35,488 nucleotides of DNA, taken from Cellulomonas sp. B6 (lineage in GTDB: Bacteria; Actinomycetota; Actinomycetes; Actinomycetales; Cellulomonadaceae). Location: positions 1 through 35,488 of the forward strand of contig NZ_LNTD01000166.1 of the NCBI RefSeq assembly GCF_001462455.1, read 5' to 3'. Shown one piece after another: positions 24,162-32,979 of this stretch. Position numbers and translations under genes: made by a program. Below the pieces are notes generated by a model that was not told the origin of the DNA, did not search any database, and saw only the letters and a program-made list of their open reading frames with translations. How positions within the stretch are numbered: position 1 is the stretch's first letter; every line of letters starts with the position of its first letter.

Positions 24162-25046
24162 TCACACGGCGACCGCGTAGCCAGCGGGTTCGGGTGCCGG
24201 GACCCCGCGCGGGCGGTCGTGCCAGTACCCCTGCGTGTGCACGCGCTCGGGCGCGAGGCCCGCCCCGGCGAGCGCGGAGCGCGCCCCGGCCAGGCGCGTG
24301 CTCTCGGTCGCGACCCACGCGTAGAACGCGTCGCCCGCGGCCGCGGCGGCGGGCCCGTGCGCGGCGACCCACGACTCGACGGCCGCCACGAGCGCCTGCC
24401 CGCCGCGCCGCCCGTGGCGGAGCAGCACGTGCGCGTCGTGCTCGGCCGTGACGTCGTCGAGCGTCGCTGCGTCGGCCGCGTGGCCCGCCTCCAGCAGGAC
24501 CGTCGCGCGCACACCCGCGGGCAGCGCCGCGAGGATGCCGCGCACGGCGGGGTACGCGGTCTCGTCGGCCGCGAGCAGCACGCGCTCGACCGCGCCGCCG
24601 GGGCACCACTGCACGCCGTGGTCGGGCGCACCCGCGCGCACGTCGGGGCCCGAGACCAGCAGCGCGTCGCCCGGGCGGGCGGCGAGGGCCCACTCGCTCG
24701 CGGGGCCCGCGGGGTCGTGCACGTAGAAGTCGAGGTCGAGCTCGCGCGCGTCGGGCCGCACCTCGTAGGCGGTGTAGCTGCGCAGCACGGGCCGCCGCTG
24801 CTCGGGGACCGCGCGCCACACGCGCCGCCACTCGCGCTCGGGCAGCCCGGGCAGCAGGCCGTCGCACGGCTCGCCCAGCAGGATCTTGATGCGCTGGTCG
24901 AGCCCGTACGGCGCGAACACGCCCAGGTCGGGCCCGGCGAGCGTCACGCGCACGAACCCGGGCGAGAGCCGCACGACGCGCGTCACGACCGTCGCGAACA
25001 GCACGTTCGGCGACGTGCGGAAGCGGGGCTCGACGGCGGGAGGCAC
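24162..25046 (-). CDS. Siderophore-interacting protein (ferric-siderophore reductase, ViuB/YqjH family)
   Basis: This 294-residue cytosolic flavoprotein has an N-terminal FAD-binding barrel with the signature RSYTAYEVR and the DLDFYVHDPAGPASEWA block, followed by a SIP-type NAD(P)H-binding domain (VLLAADETAYPAVRGILAALP, then a C-terminal GYWHDRPRG). It reduces Fe(III) in the imported siderophore and so releases iron. The GTG at 25046 has no Shine-Dalgarno and an iron box begins four bases upstream, so the mRNA is probably leaderless or nearly so. It is the first gene of the leftward iron locus; the transport genes follow after 87 bp with a second iron box. Confidence 0.9.
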   Translation of the reverse strand: MPPAVEPRFRTSPNVLFATVVTRVVRLSPGFVRVTLAGPDLGVFAPYGLDQRIKILLGEPCDGLLPGLPEREWRRVWRAVPEQRRPVLRSYTAYEVRPDARELDLDFYVHDPAGPASEWALAARPGDALLVSGPDVRAGAPDHGVQWCPGGAVERVLLAADETAYPAVRGILAALPAGVRATVLLEAGHAADAATLDDVTAEHDAHVLLRHGRRGGQALVAAVESWVAAHGPAAAAAGDAFYAWVATESTRLAGARSALAGAGLAPERVHTQGYWHDRPRGVPAPEPAGYAVAV

Positions 25047-25050
25047 GGGA

Positions 25051-25069
25051 TAAGGGTTGCCATACCTCA
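25051..25069. promoter_or_regulatory. DtxR/IdeR-type iron box at the reductase start
   Basis: On the minus strand TGAGGTATGGCAACCCTTA matches the DtxR consensus at 15 of 19 positions. It lies four bases before the GTG at 25046 and would overlap the transcription start and -10 region (TATGGC), the usual place for iron-dependent repression. Confidence 0.7.
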
Positions 25070-25084
25070 GCCCTCACGTCCAGT

Positions 25085-25112
25085 CCGCGCCCGCGCCCGC
25101 GACCGCGACCGC
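25085..25112. repeat. Hexanucleotide tandem repeat
   Basis: CCGCGC occurs twice, then CCGCGA twice, then a partial CCGC, in a 28-bp run between the divergent reductase and Fic genes. Confidence 0.6.
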
Positions 25113-25206
25113 AAGGATCGTCGGCCGTCGCCAGGGTGTCCTGCCGGAACGATGTGAGTGAAGATTATCGCTGTAGCCTTCAACTGCGCGCGACCAGAGG
25201 AGAAGG

Positions 25207-26400
25207 ATGACCACCGACGAGATGTGGCCGGCGGTCGACCACGAGGCGCTGCCCTGGGCCGCGACGAGCCCCTACCTCGACGCGTTCCAGCGACGGCGCG
25301 TCGCGCGCCCCTACGAGGCCGCCGTGCCACCGTCGATCGCGGCGGCGAGCCCCCGCGTCAGCGCCCGGGTGGCGACGCTCGCCGAGGAGGCGACGCTCGA
25401 CGTCGCGCGCTTCGACAGCGCGATGGCGTCGCTGCCCGTCCCCATGCCGACCGTGCTGCTCCGCACCGAGTCGGCGTCGAGCTCGCAGATCGAGCACCTC
25501 ACCACGAACGCGCGCAACCTCGCGCTCGCGTCGCTCGGCGTGCCGTCCCGGCAGAACGCCGACATCGTCGCAGCCAACGTCCGAGCCATGACGGGTGCCC
25601 TCGCCGCGGGCGACGACGTCACCGCAGCGGGCATCCTCGCGGTCCACCGCGCGCTCCTGGCGGAGTCGGAGCCCGAGACCGCGGGACGCTGGCGGTCGGA
25701 GCAGGTGTGGGTGGGCGCCTCACCGATCAGTCCGCACGGTGCCGACTTCGTCCCTCCGCACCACGATCGCGTGCCCCTGCTCGTCGACGACCTCGTCGCG
25801 TTCGCCGCGCGGGACGACGTGCCCGCGCTCGTCCTGGCGGCCGTCGTCCACGCGCAGTTCGAGACCATCCACCCGTTCACCGACGGCAACGGGCGCACCG
25901 GGCGCGTCCTGGTCCACACGGTCCTGCGTCGACGCGGTCTCGCGCTGCACACGACGGTCCCGGTGTCCGCCGGGCTGCTGCGCGACCCGGAGTCGTACTT
26001 CCGCGCGCTCGGCGCCTACCGGGACGGCGACCTCGACCCGATCGTCGAGCAGATCGCGTCGGCCGCGGTCGCCGCGACCGCGAACGGCCGCCAGCTCGCC
26101 GCCGAGGTCGTCGCCGCCCGCGCACGCTGGCACGACGCGATCACCGCGCGGTCGGACTCGGCGGCGTGGCCGTTGTCCGACCTGCTGTTCTCCCAACCCG
26201 TCGTGACCGCCGAGTACGCGGCCCGCATGCTCGGGGTGTCCGACCGCGCGGCACGGAACGCGATCGAGGTGCTCCAGGAGGCCGGGGTGCTCCACTCCCC
26301 GTCGACCGGCCACCGTGCACGGGTGTGGCAGGCACCCGAGGTGCTCGCCGCGATGGACGCCTTCTCGGCGCGCGCGGGGCGGCGACGCGCGGGACGGTGA
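25207..26400 (+). CDS. Fic-family protein with C-terminal winged-helix domain
   Basis: The 397-residue protein has the Fic core motif HPFTDGNGRTGR (His222, Asp226, Gly227, Asn228, Arg233), which transfers AMP or another nucleotide monophosphate to a protein hydroxyl. The N-terminal region (about 30-110) has SSSQIEHL; Ser92 and Glu96 fit the autoinhibitory (S/T)xxxE(G/N) helix of class II Fic proteins, although His replaces the usual Gly/Asn. A C-terminal winged-helix segment (about 325-385, VTAEYAARMLGVSDRAARNA) may bind DNA. The ATG at 25207 has AGGAGAAGG directly upstream; a possible -10 TAGCCT lies at 25174-25179. The target is unknown. The gene stands next to a Phd-VapC pair, which hints at a small defence or stress cluster. 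Confidence 0.9.
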   Translation: MTTDEMWPAVDHEALPWAATSPYLDAFQRRRVARPYEAAVPPSIAAASPRVSARVATLAEEATLDVARFDSAMASLPVPMPTVLLRTESASSSQIEHLTTNARNLALASLGVPSRQNADIVAANVRAMTGALAAGDDVTAAGILAVHRALLAESEPETAGRWRSEQVWVGASPISPHGADFVPPHHDRVPLLVDDLVAFAARDDVPALVLAAVVHAQFETIHPFTDGNGRTGRVLVHTVLRRRGLALHTTVPVSAGLLRDPESYFRALGAYRDGDLDPIVEQIASAAVAATANGRQLAAEVVAARARWHDAITARSDSAAWPLSDLLFSQPVVTAEYAARMLGVSDRAARNAIEVLQEAGVLHSPSTGHRARVWQAPEVLAAMDAFSARAGRRRAGR

Positions 26401-26447
26401 GCCGGGCGCCGCACACTCGGGCCCGGCCCGCGCCGATTCGCCGACTC

Positions 26448-26855
26448 TCAGAGCCGCGGGACGAGGACCACCTGGACCTCGGGGAGGTCGCCGAACCGCG
26501 CGCGGGCGTCGCACGACGCGACCGTACGACCGTGCTCGGCGGCGTGCGCGGCGATGATCAGGTCGTGCGCCCCCCGCGGCTGGCCCGCGCGGCGGACGTG
26601 CGCGATCAGACGCGCGTGCTCGGCGGCGGTGCGCTCGGTGTAGTCGAGCACGGTGATCGCCGACGTGATCGCGGCGAGCACCCGCGCACGGTCGGCTGCC
26701 CGCTGCGCGGTGTCGGCGAGCTCGATGCCCGTGCGGAACTCCGCGACCGTCACCGCGGCGATCGCGAGGTCGTCGTCGTCGAACAGGTCGCGGTCGACGG
26801 CGCCGCGCTCGTAGGCGATGAGCGTCGTGGTGTCGAGGATCAGCCGGCGTGCCAC
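26448..26855 (-). CDS. vapC: PIN-domain toxin (VapC-like ribonuclease)
   Basis: The 135-residue protein has the acidic PIN active site: Asp8 in LILDTTTLIAYERG, Glu39 in VAEFRTG, Asp98 in HDLIIAAHA and Asp116 in SCDARARF. VapC toxins are Mg-dependent RNases that cut tRNA or rRNA and stop translation. The GTG at 26855 has GAGGAG nine bases upstream and overlaps the antitoxin gene by 16 bases, the usual order (antitoxin first) and coupling of such pairs. Length is normal for the family. It ends 47 bp from the convergent Fic gene. Confidence 0.9.
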   Translation of the reverse strand: MARRLILDTTTLIAYERGAVDRDLFDDDDLAIAAVTVAEFRTGIELADTAQRAADRARVLAAITSAITVLDYTERTAAEHARLIAHVRRAGQPRGAHDLIIAAHAAEHGRTVASCDARARFGDLPEVQVVLVPRL

Positions 26856-27097
26856 GGGTCGCTCTCCTCGGCCGTGAGCAGCGCGGTCGCGCCGGCGACG
26901 TCGCCCTCGAGGTCGTCGTCGAGCGTGGGGACCCCCGCCAGCGCGGCGCGGAGCGCACTGCCGGTCGTGGAGACCGCGGGCGCGATCTGGGCGACGACGC
27001 GCCCGCCACGCGTGATCGCGATCGTGTCGCCGTGCTCGACGGCGTCCAGCAGGTCGGAGAAACCGCGCGAGGCGTGCGTGGCGGTGACGGTGCGCAT
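26840..27097 (-). CDS. Phd/YefM-family antitoxin
   Basis: The 85-residue antitoxin begins MRTVTATHASRGFSDLLDAV and continues GDTIAITRGGRVVAQIAP, the Phd/YefM DNA-binding fold, with an acidic toxin-binding tail (TLDDDLEGDVAGA). ATG 27097 is preferred over ATG 27118: a -10 box TACGAT ends six bases before it, which gives a leaderless mRNA. Direct repeats of ATCTGA lie 20-33 bp upstream, where an autoregulating antitoxin would bind. It should neutralise the overlapping PIN toxin and repress the operon with it. Confidence 0.88.
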   Translation of the reverse strand: MRTVTATHASRGFSDLLDAVEHGDTIAITRGGRVVAQIAPAVSTTGSALRAALAGVPTLDDDLEGDVAGATALLTAEESDPWHAG

Positions 27098-27103
27098 GAC
27101 AGG

Positions 27104-27130
27104 ATCGTACGCGCACATCTGAGAATCTGA
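27104..27130 (-). promoter_or_regulatory. Leaderless promoter and direct-repeat operator of the toxin-antitoxin pair
   Basis: On the minus strand TACGAT (27109-27104) lies six bases before the antitoxin ATG. Just upstream, ATCTGA occurs twice on the plus strand (27117-27122 and 27125-27130), two bases apart, in DNA that is unusually AT-rich for this window. It fits an autoregulatory operator. Confidence 0.5.
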
Positions 27131-27192
27131 TAGGAGTGACCCCGTGGTTTGCCGCGGGTGCGCGCCGTCGGCCCGCGGGCGACAGTGGGGCC

Positions 27193-27744
27193 ATGACGTC
27201 GGACACCTCGGCCTGGCACCCGCGCACCACCCCGCCCGGCGGCCGCGCCGCCGTCCCGCCCGGGCCCGGGCAGGAGTCCGTCTGGGACTACCCGCGGCCG
27301 CCCGCGGTCGTGCCGAGCGACGAGCACGTCGTCGTGCGGCTCGGGGACACGGTGGTCGTCGACACGCGCCGCGCGCTGCGCGTGCTGGAGACGTCGCACC
27401 CGCCGACGTACTACCTGCCGCTGGCCGACGTCGCGCCCGGTGCGCTCGCGCCGGTCGCGGGCCCCTCGACGGTGTGCGAGTTCAAGGGCCGCGCGACGTA
27501 CTTCGACGTCGTCGGCACCGACGCGGGCGCGCGCGTCGTCCGCCCGCGTGCCGCGTGGGGCTACCCCGACCCGCGGCCCGGGTACGAGGCGCTGCTCGAC
27601 CACGTCGCGCTCTACCCGGCCGGGCTGGTCTGCACGGTCGACGGCGAGGTCGTCGAGGCGCAGGAGGGCGACTTCTACGGCGGGTGGCGCACGCGCCGCG
27701 TCGTCGGGCCGTTCAAGGGCGGCGCGGGCACCTGGGGCTGGTGA
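27193..27744 (+). CDS. DUF427 domain-containing protein
   Basis: The 183-residue cytosolic protein matches the DUF427 family (Pfam PF04248): VWDYPRPPAVVPSDEHVVVR, VLETSHPPTYYLPLADV, then STVCEFKGRATYFDV and a YPA segment near the end. The function of this beta-rich family is not established. The ATG at 27193 follows GTGGGG; an in-frame start at 27136 lacks support. The last 25 residues (YGGWRTRRVVGPFKGGAG) are a common extension. It diverges from the antitoxin gene over 95 bp and ends three bases before the convergent SNF2 gene. Confidence 0.85.
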   Translation: MTSDTSAWHPRTTPPGGRAAVPPGPGQESVWDYPRPPAVVPSDEHVVVRLGDTVVVDTRRALRVLETSHPPTYYLPLADVAPGALAPVAGPSTVCEFKGRATYFDVVGTDAGARVVRPRAAWGYPDPRPGYEALLDHVALYPAGLVCTVDGEVVEAQEGDFYGGWRTRRVVGPFKGGAGTWGW

Positions 27745-27747
27745 CGC

Positions 27748-29895
27748 TCAGGCGGCGACGCCCTCGGCGCGCAGCGCGTCGGTGAGCAGGCCGACCAGGG
27801 CGTCGAGCTGCACGTCCGTCGACGCGGCGTCCTCGTCGAGCGCGACGCCGTCGAGCGCCGCCGCCGCGAGCCCCGACTTGGCGTCGATGAGCTCGGCGAT
27901 GCGCGCGTCGATGGTCTGCGCCGCGATGACGCGCCACGCCGTGACGGGCTGGTCCTGGCCGATGCGGTGCACGCGGTCGATGGCCTGCGTCTGCTCGGCG
28001 TCGGTCCACGGCAGCTCGGCGAGCACGAGGTTCGACGCGACCTGCAGGTTCAGCCCGACGCCCGCCGCCATGAGCGAGCACACGACGATCTGCACCTCGG
28101 GGTCCTCGACGAACGCCGTGACGTTCTTCTCGCGCTGGCGCGGGGTCTGGTCGCCGCGGATCGACGCGTGCTTGAGGCCGCGCTCGGTGAACAGCTGCTC
28201 GGCGGCGTCCATGACGTCGACGTGCTTGGCGAAGAACACGACCTTGCCGACGTTGCGCGCGAGCTGCGCCGCGTAGTCCGCCGCGAGCCCGGCCTTCGCC
28301 TGGCCGATGCGGCGGACCATCGTGAAGACGTTCTCGCCCTTCTTCTTCGACGACGCGTCCTTGAGCTCGGCGGCCGCGACGCGGCGCGCGAGGTCGAGGT
28401 CCACGCGGTCGACGATCTCGCCGCGGGCCGCGACGGCCGAGCGGTAGTGCTCGACGAGGCGCTGCGCGAGCGCCGCCTCGGCGGCACGGATCGAGCGGCC
28501 GACCGCACCGTCGAGCTCGACGGGCAGGTCCGCGACGCGTCGCGCCGGGATGTCCGCGGCGACGTCGACCTTGCGGCGTCGCACGATGCCCATGTCGATG
28601 ACGGCGGCGCGCGCCTCCCGGGCGAACCCGGGGTCGGCGGGCGTCAGGCCCGTCTCCTCGAGCGCCGACATGAGCGGTGCGAGCGGCTTGTCGTCGTCGA
28701 TCCACCCGAGGAACTGCCAGATCGCGCGGAAGTCCTCGATGTCGTTGATGAGCGGCGTGCCCGTCAGCGCCATGAGCAGCGGCCGCGTGGCGCGCAGCCG
28801 GATCTTGTCGGCGATGCCCAGCACGTGCTGCGAGCGCAGCGACGACTTGTTCTTGATGAAGTGCGCCTCGTCGACGACCATGCCGCGGAACCCGTGCGTG
28901 CCGAGCCACCCGGCGTGCCGGTCGAGGATGTCGTAGTTGACGACCACGACGTCGGCGAACCCGTCGACGTCCTCGCCGTCGCCGTGCACCACGGTGACGT
29001 TGCGCAGCGGCAGCCACATGCCGACCTCGTGCGCCCAGTTGGTCTTGACGACGTTGGGGACGACGACGAGCAGCGGGAACGCGTCGGCGGCCTGCGCGGC
29101 GAGCAGCGCCTGCGCGGTCTTGCCGAGGCCCGGCTCGTCGGCCAGCAGGAACGTGCGGTGCCCGCGCGCGGCGGCGGCCACGAGCCGCGCCTGGTGCGGC
29201 ATGAGCTCGCGCCCGTGCAGACCCGGCAGGGTGCGGACGTCGGGCAGCTCCATGCACGCGGGCGAGCCGTTGGCGGCGCGCTCGAACGACCGGAACAGCG
29301 GCTCGAGCAGCTCCCACCCGTCGAGGCGGTGCGTGCGAGGCGCGGCGCGCAGGGCCGCGGCGGCCTCGAAGTCGGGTGCGAGGAACGGGTTGGCCAGGCG
29401 CGCGGCGATCACCGACTGCGGGACGACCCGCCTCTCGGTGGCGGCGGTCGGCGCGGGCGCCGGGGCGGGCTCGGGCTCGTCGGGGACGTCGAGGCCGCCC
29501 GCGCGCATCACGGTCTCCTTGTAGGAGCGCGCCGCGTCGGAGAGCTTCGCGTCGTCGCTCAGCAGCGTCAGCAGGGTCGTGTCGCGCGCGGCGATGCGTG
29601 CGAGCTGCGTCGCGACGCCGTCGAGCCGCTTGAGCTGCTGCGCCTTCTTCGCCTCCGACAGGTCGGCGTCGGCCATGACGCGAGCCCGCTCCTCGCGGAC
29701 GAGCAGCGCGACGACCTGGAACTTGGTCCGCACGCCGGAGCGCGTGGGCGTGCGCTGCACGGCGTCGTCGACCTCACGGGCGATCCCGGCGAGGACGGGG
29801 ATGATCCCCTCCTGGTCGGGGTGCGCGGTGCGGCGGCGCTGGCCGCCCGCGTCGGGGCGCGCACGCCCGGGGCGTCGCTGGCCGGCTCGGGCCAC
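27748..29895 (-). CDS. SNF2-family DEAD/DEAH-box helicase
   Basis: This 715-residue SF2 ATPase has all SNF2 core motifs: LADEPGLGKT (Lys259), VVPNVVKTNW, VVDEAHFIKN (DEAH at 342-345), LTGTPLINDIEDF, and in the second lobe VVFFAKHVDVM, GVGLNLQVASNLV and QAIDRVHRIGQDQPVTAWR. The N-terminal 215 residues are helical with a Pro/Ala linker (136-152). Such proteins move along double-stranded DNA; bacterial members act in recombination, transcription recycling or defence. GTG 29895 is chosen for its GGAGGAGGATCT ribosome binding site; the upstream in-frame extension is low-complexity. No nuclease or methylase gene is adjacent, so a defence role is unproved. Confidence 0.88.
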   Translation of the reverse strand: MARAGQRRPGRARPDAGGQRRRTAHPDQEGIIPVLAGIAREVDDAVQRTPTRSGVRTKFQVVALLVREERARVMADADLSEAKKAQQLKRLDGVATQLARIAARDTTLLTLLSDDAKLSDAARSYKETVMRAGGLDVPDEPEPAPAPAPTAATERRVVPQSVIAARLANPFLAPDFEAAAALRAAPRTHRLDGWELLEPLFRSFERAANGSPACMELPDVRTLPGLHGRELMPHQARLVAAAARGHRTFLLADEPGLGKTAQALLAAQAADAFPLLVVVPNVVKTNWAHEVGMWLPLRNVTVVHGDGEDVDGFADVVVVNYDILDRHAGWLGTHGFRGMVVDEAHFIKNKSSLRSQHVLGIADKIRLRATRPLLMALTGTPLINDIEDFRAIWQFLGWIDDDKPLAPLMSALEETGLTPADPGFAREARAAVIDMGIVRRRKVDVAADIPARRVADLPVELDGAVGRSIRAAEAALAQRLVEHYRSAVAARGEIVDRVDLDLARRVAAAELKDASSKKKGENVFTMVRRIGQAKAGLAADYAAQLARNVGKVVFFAKHVDVMDAAEQLFTERGLKHASIRGDQTPRQREKNVTAFVEDPEVQIVVCSLMAAGVGLNLQVASNLVLAELPWTDAEQTQAIDRVHRIGQDQPVTAWRVIAAQTIDARIAELIDAKSGLAAAALDGVALDEDAASTDVQLDALVGLLTDALRAEGVAA

Positions 29896-30326
29896 AGATC
29901 CTCCTCCAGCTGCGATGCCTGCACCGTCAGCACGATGCAGCACGACGGGCCGCGGCCCACGGGCGGGCCGCTCACGCCGGGCGCCGCGCACCAAGGACGG
30001 TGCGTACGCCGACGGCGGCACGGGCCGTCCGCCCGTCGGGGGCGGGCCACGGACCTCGAGGTCCGCTCCCAGCTCTCCCGGCGCGTCGACGACGCGAGGC
30101 CCCCATCTGATCACACGTGGGGCCCGATCCACGAGCGGCGGGCCGCGCGCGGGCAGTCACCACGTCGCGGGAGCACCGCTCGGTCCCGGCTCGACGCCGG
30201 GCACTGGGCCGACCGGGTGGTCGTGCGCACGGGAGTCACGAGGTCCCAGGTCGCGACACCTCCGCCGTCGCTACGCTCCGACCGCCTGCCCGGGGACGGC
30301 CCGGGCCGCTCGCCCTGGAGCCGATC
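29896..30326. other. 431-bp divergent intergenic region
   Basis: This region lies between the divergent SNF2 and small-membrane-protein genes. It holds a -10 box TACGCT (30272-30277) for the rightward gene, a palindromic stretch GGGCCGCGGCCC near 29948-29959 and an imperfect GGCCCCCA/TGGGGCC inverted repeat near 30091-30122. No coding frame here looks real. Confidence 0.5.
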
Positions 30327-30887
30327 ATGTCCGACGCCATCGTCGATCCCCCTGCGCCCACGCAGCCCGCGCCCACCCCGGCCCCGGAGAACCTCGGACG
30401 GGGAACGCTGGCCGCTCTCCTCACCGTCCCGGTGGGTGTCGGCGTGTGGGTCCTCGTGTGGAGCCTCGGCTTCATCGCGTCGCTCGTGGGCGCGCTCGTC
30501 GCGTTCGGGGCGCTGCGCCTCTACGTCTGGGGCGCCGGACGCATCAGCCGCCCGGGCGCGGCGATCGTGCTGCTCGTCACGGTCCTGACGCTCGTCCTCG
30601 CGTTCTTCGGCGGGATCGTGTACGACGTCGCCGCGGGCCTCGGCGAGCTGAGCGGTACGGGCACCTGGTCGATGCTGTGGCACCCGCAGTTCTGGCCGGC
30701 GTTCAGCGAGCTGCTGCCCGAGCTCTTCCCGGAGTACCTGCCCGACTTCGGCTGGGCGCTGGGCTTCGGTGCGCTGGGGTCGTTCGCGACGCTGCGCGCG
30801 GCGTTCGCCGCGGGTGGCGCGCCGGCCGCGCCCGCACCGGCGACGCCGCCGACGACCGACCCGCAGGCGTTCCCCGAGCAGCACTGA
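30327..30887 (+). CDS. Small membrane protein of unknown function
   Basis: The 186-residue product has a Pro-rich cytosolic N-terminus (residues 7-22), then three to four hydrophobic segments: about 28-68 (one long or two tight helices), 78-100 and a weaker one near 140-160. The C-terminus is Ala/Pro/Thr-rich. The region between ([20 protein letters not shown]) is aromatic and probably lies at the membrane surface. I recognise no family. The ATG at 30327 has GGAG six bases upstream, and a TACGCT -10 box lies about 50 bp before it. It ends at a strong bidirectional terminator shared with the first xylanase gene. Confidence 0.7.
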   Translation: MSDAIVDPPAPTQPAPTPAPENLGRGTLAALLTVPVGVGVWVLVWSLGFIASLVGALVAFGALRLYVWGAGRISRPGAAIVLLVTVLTLVLAFFGGIVYDVAAGLGELSGTGTWSMLWHPQFWPAFSELLPELFPEYLPDFGWALGFGALGSFATLRAAFAAGGAPAAPAPATPPTTDPQAFPEQH

Positions 30888-30900
30888 CCGACGGTGTCGC

Positions 30901-30943
30901 CGCGCCGGCCCCGGGGAGGTTCCGCCTCCCCGGGGCCGGTGCG
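30901..30943. terminator. Strong bidirectional terminator hairpin
   Basis: CCGGCCCCGGGGAGG and CCTCCCCGGGGCCGG are perfect 15-bp arms around a TTCCG loop (30905-30939), extendable by a G-T pair and three more pairs. It lies between the convergent stops at 30887 and 30955. Confidence 0.8.
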
Positions 30944-30954
30944 TCGTGCGACCG

Positions 30955-32820
30955 CTACCGCCGCTCGAGCGCGGCGACCGCCTCGTGCAGCGCGGCCGTG
31001 GCCGCGTTGACCTTGCCCTGCGCGCCCGGCGTCACGAGCACCGCGACGACGCGGCCCAGCACGGCCTTGACGCGCGCGATGCTCAGGCCCGTGAAATCCT
31101 TCGCGCTGAGCTTGAGCGCCTTGACCTCGGCGATCGCGGCCTCGAGCTTCGAGGTGTCGACGACCGGGTGCCGCTGCCCGAGCCAGCGCTCGGGGTTCGC
31201 GGACGCGGCGGCGCCGAGCTTCTCGGAGAAGTCGCTGTTGAAGATCAGCGGGTTGTGCGTGGACCGCCACGACGCCTGGTCGGTCATGCCCCAGAACGTC
31301 ACGCGGTTGATGTCGGTCGAGTACTTCTTGTAGACGGCGAAGTACTCGGCGAACCGCTGCGCCTGGATCTTCTCGAGCTCGGCGCGGTTGCTGATCTTGC
31401 CGACCCAGTAGTCGAACTCGCCGCGCGAGATGCGGTCGGCGACGGTCGGGTCGGTGAGGTCGCGGTACGCGGCGCGGTCCTCCCCCTCGGGCTGCCCGTT
31501 CCACGCCTCCCAGACCTGCAGGTCGAGCTCGCTGATGCTGGCGGTGAAGCCGGCCTCGGTGATGAGCTGCAGCGACCGCTCGACCGACGCCTCGTTCGAG
31601 CACGCGCCGGGCTGCCACTCCGCCGCCGCGTCCGTGACGAGCGAGCGCAGGCGCGTGCGGTCCGAGCACGCGAACGCGGGGGTCTGGTTGATGTAGTTGT
31701 GCGACTGCAGGCCGATCGACTCGACCAGCTGGCGCGGGTCCTCGGGGTGCTCCGCCTTGTAGCGGGCGTTGAGGTCGGTGGCCATCGCGAGGATCGCCTG
31801 CGCCTTGCCCTCGGACTGGAAGACGTTGAAGTCGTTGTACTCGAGGCGGGTCTCGGGCCCGTACTGCCGCGCGTAGACGAACGCGTCGTACAGGAAGTCG
31901 GCGGGGTGCTCGCCGGCGGCCGTGTCGGCACCGTTGGCGTACGCGCTGTACCAGCGGGACTGCCCGCCGTTCGGGCCGCCGCGCAGGTAGTCGCGCCAGT
32001 CCTGCGTCGCGGGGTCGAACTCCGCGAGCCCGTCGACGAACGCCTCGTTGACGACGTCCCACGACTCGGCCTTGCCGCGGTAGTGCGTGAGCACCTCGCG
32101 GATGTAGTCCTCCATGTTGGCCTTGGCCTGCGCGCGCGTGCCGCCCGTGGCGCCGCTGTTGATCCGCGCGGGCGACTGCCCGTGCCACACCAGCACGTGC
32201 CCGTGGACCTTCATGCCGCGGGCGAGCGTCTGGTCGACGAACGCGTCGGCGGGGCCGAAGTTGAACGTGAAGTCGCCCGTCACGGGGTCGATGTTGCTGT
32301 TGGGCAGCAGCTGGTCGGGCTTCATGTTGTTCTCGGCGGTCATCACCGAGTAGTGCCGCGCGACCGTCGACGAGGTCGGCGACCCGTCCGCGTAGGTGCC
32401 GGCGTCGGAGTAGATGTTCCCGACGTCGAAGTAGTCGCGGTACACGTCCTTGAGCGGCGCGATCTGCGGCCGGAACGACGTCTCGAGCGTGACGTCGCCC
32501 TCGGGCATCGTGAACGACAGGGCGCGTGCGCCGATCCACGCGAGGTCGGCGGACGTCCAGCCGGCCCACACCTGCCCCGCCCCGGGCGTCGCCGTGAGCT
32601 CGACCGTGTCGCCGGGCGCGTACGTGCCGCCGCCGGTGACGGTGCCCGCGCCGGTCGCGCGGATCGTGACGTCGTACGTGGCCGCGTCGACCGCGGCGTG
32701 CGCGGGTGCCACGAACCCGACGGTCGCGAGCGCGACCGCGAGGCCCGCGCCGGCCCAGCGCACGGGCCGCCTCCCGTCGCGCCGTGCCTCGGTCCGGCCA
32801 CCTCTGGTCCGTCGGGTCAT
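30955..32820 (-). CDS. Secreted GH10 endo-1,4-beta-xylanase with N-terminal repeat domain and C-terminal FIVAR-like domain
   Basis: This 621-residue secreted enzyme has an Arg-rich n-region, a hydrophobic stretch (23-37) and an APAHA-AVD cleavage site near residue 42. Residues 48-117 ([20 protein letters not shown], then [15 protein letters not shown]) form a bacterial-repeat (Flg_new/InlB-like) beta domain. The GH10 barrel spans about 122-535, with HVLVWH (208-213), acid/base Glu259 in DVVNEAF, nucleophile Glu431 in ISELDLQVW and the WGMTDQASW motif (510-518). Four Cys-free insertions include an unusual loop at 280-305. The tail (556-620, [20 protein letters not shown]) is a FIVAR-like three-helix bundle that may hold the enzyme to a polymer. 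A GGGGAGGAG site precedes the ATG at 32820. It should be controlled by the shared operator described below. Confidence 0.9.
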   Translation of the reverse strand: MTRRTRGGRTEARRDGRRPVRWAGAGLAVALATVGFVAPAHAAVDAATYDVTIRATGAGTVTGGGTYAPGDTVELTATPGAGQVWAGWTSADLAWIGARALSFTMPEGDVTLETSFRPQIAPLKDVYRDYFDVGNIYSDAGTYADGSPTSSTVARHYSVMTAENNMKPDQLLPNSNIDPVTGDFTFNFGPADAFVDQTLARGMKVHGHVLVWHGQSPARINSGATGGTRAQAKANMEDYIREVLTHYRGKAESWDVVNEAFVDGLAEFDPATQDWRDYLRGGPNGGQSRWYSAYANGADTAAGEHPADFLYDAFVYARQYGPETRLEYNDFNVFQSEGKAQAILAMATDLNARYKAEHPEDPRQLVESIGLQSHNYINQTPAFACSDRTRLRSLVTDAAAEWQPGACSNEASVERSLQLITEAGFTASISELDLQVWEAWNGQPEGEDRAAYRDLTDPTVADRISRGEFDYWVGKISNRAELEKIQAQRFAEYFAVYKKYSTDINRVTFWGMTDQASWRSTHNPLIFNSDFSEKLGAAASANPERWLGQRHPVVDTSKLEAAIAEVKALKLSAKDFTGLSIARVKAVLGRVVAVLVTPGAQGKVNAATAALHEAVAALERR

Positions 32821-32979
32821 CGACTGCTCCTCCCCAAGGGTCGACCCGGGCAGGCGCGCGCCGCAGGACCACGTCGTCCTGCACGTCCGCGCTGCTCAGG
32901 GGTTCGACGCGCGGGCGACGACCGCCCGCGACGACGCGGGAGGACCCGGCGTCGGGTCCCGGGCGGCGCCACCGTCGTC

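Noticed and set aside
25085-25112. Hexanucleotide run as a CRISPR-like or phase-variation repeat
   Set aside because: It has fewer than five short units, no spacers, and lies outside coding sequence and outside the promoter elements I can see.
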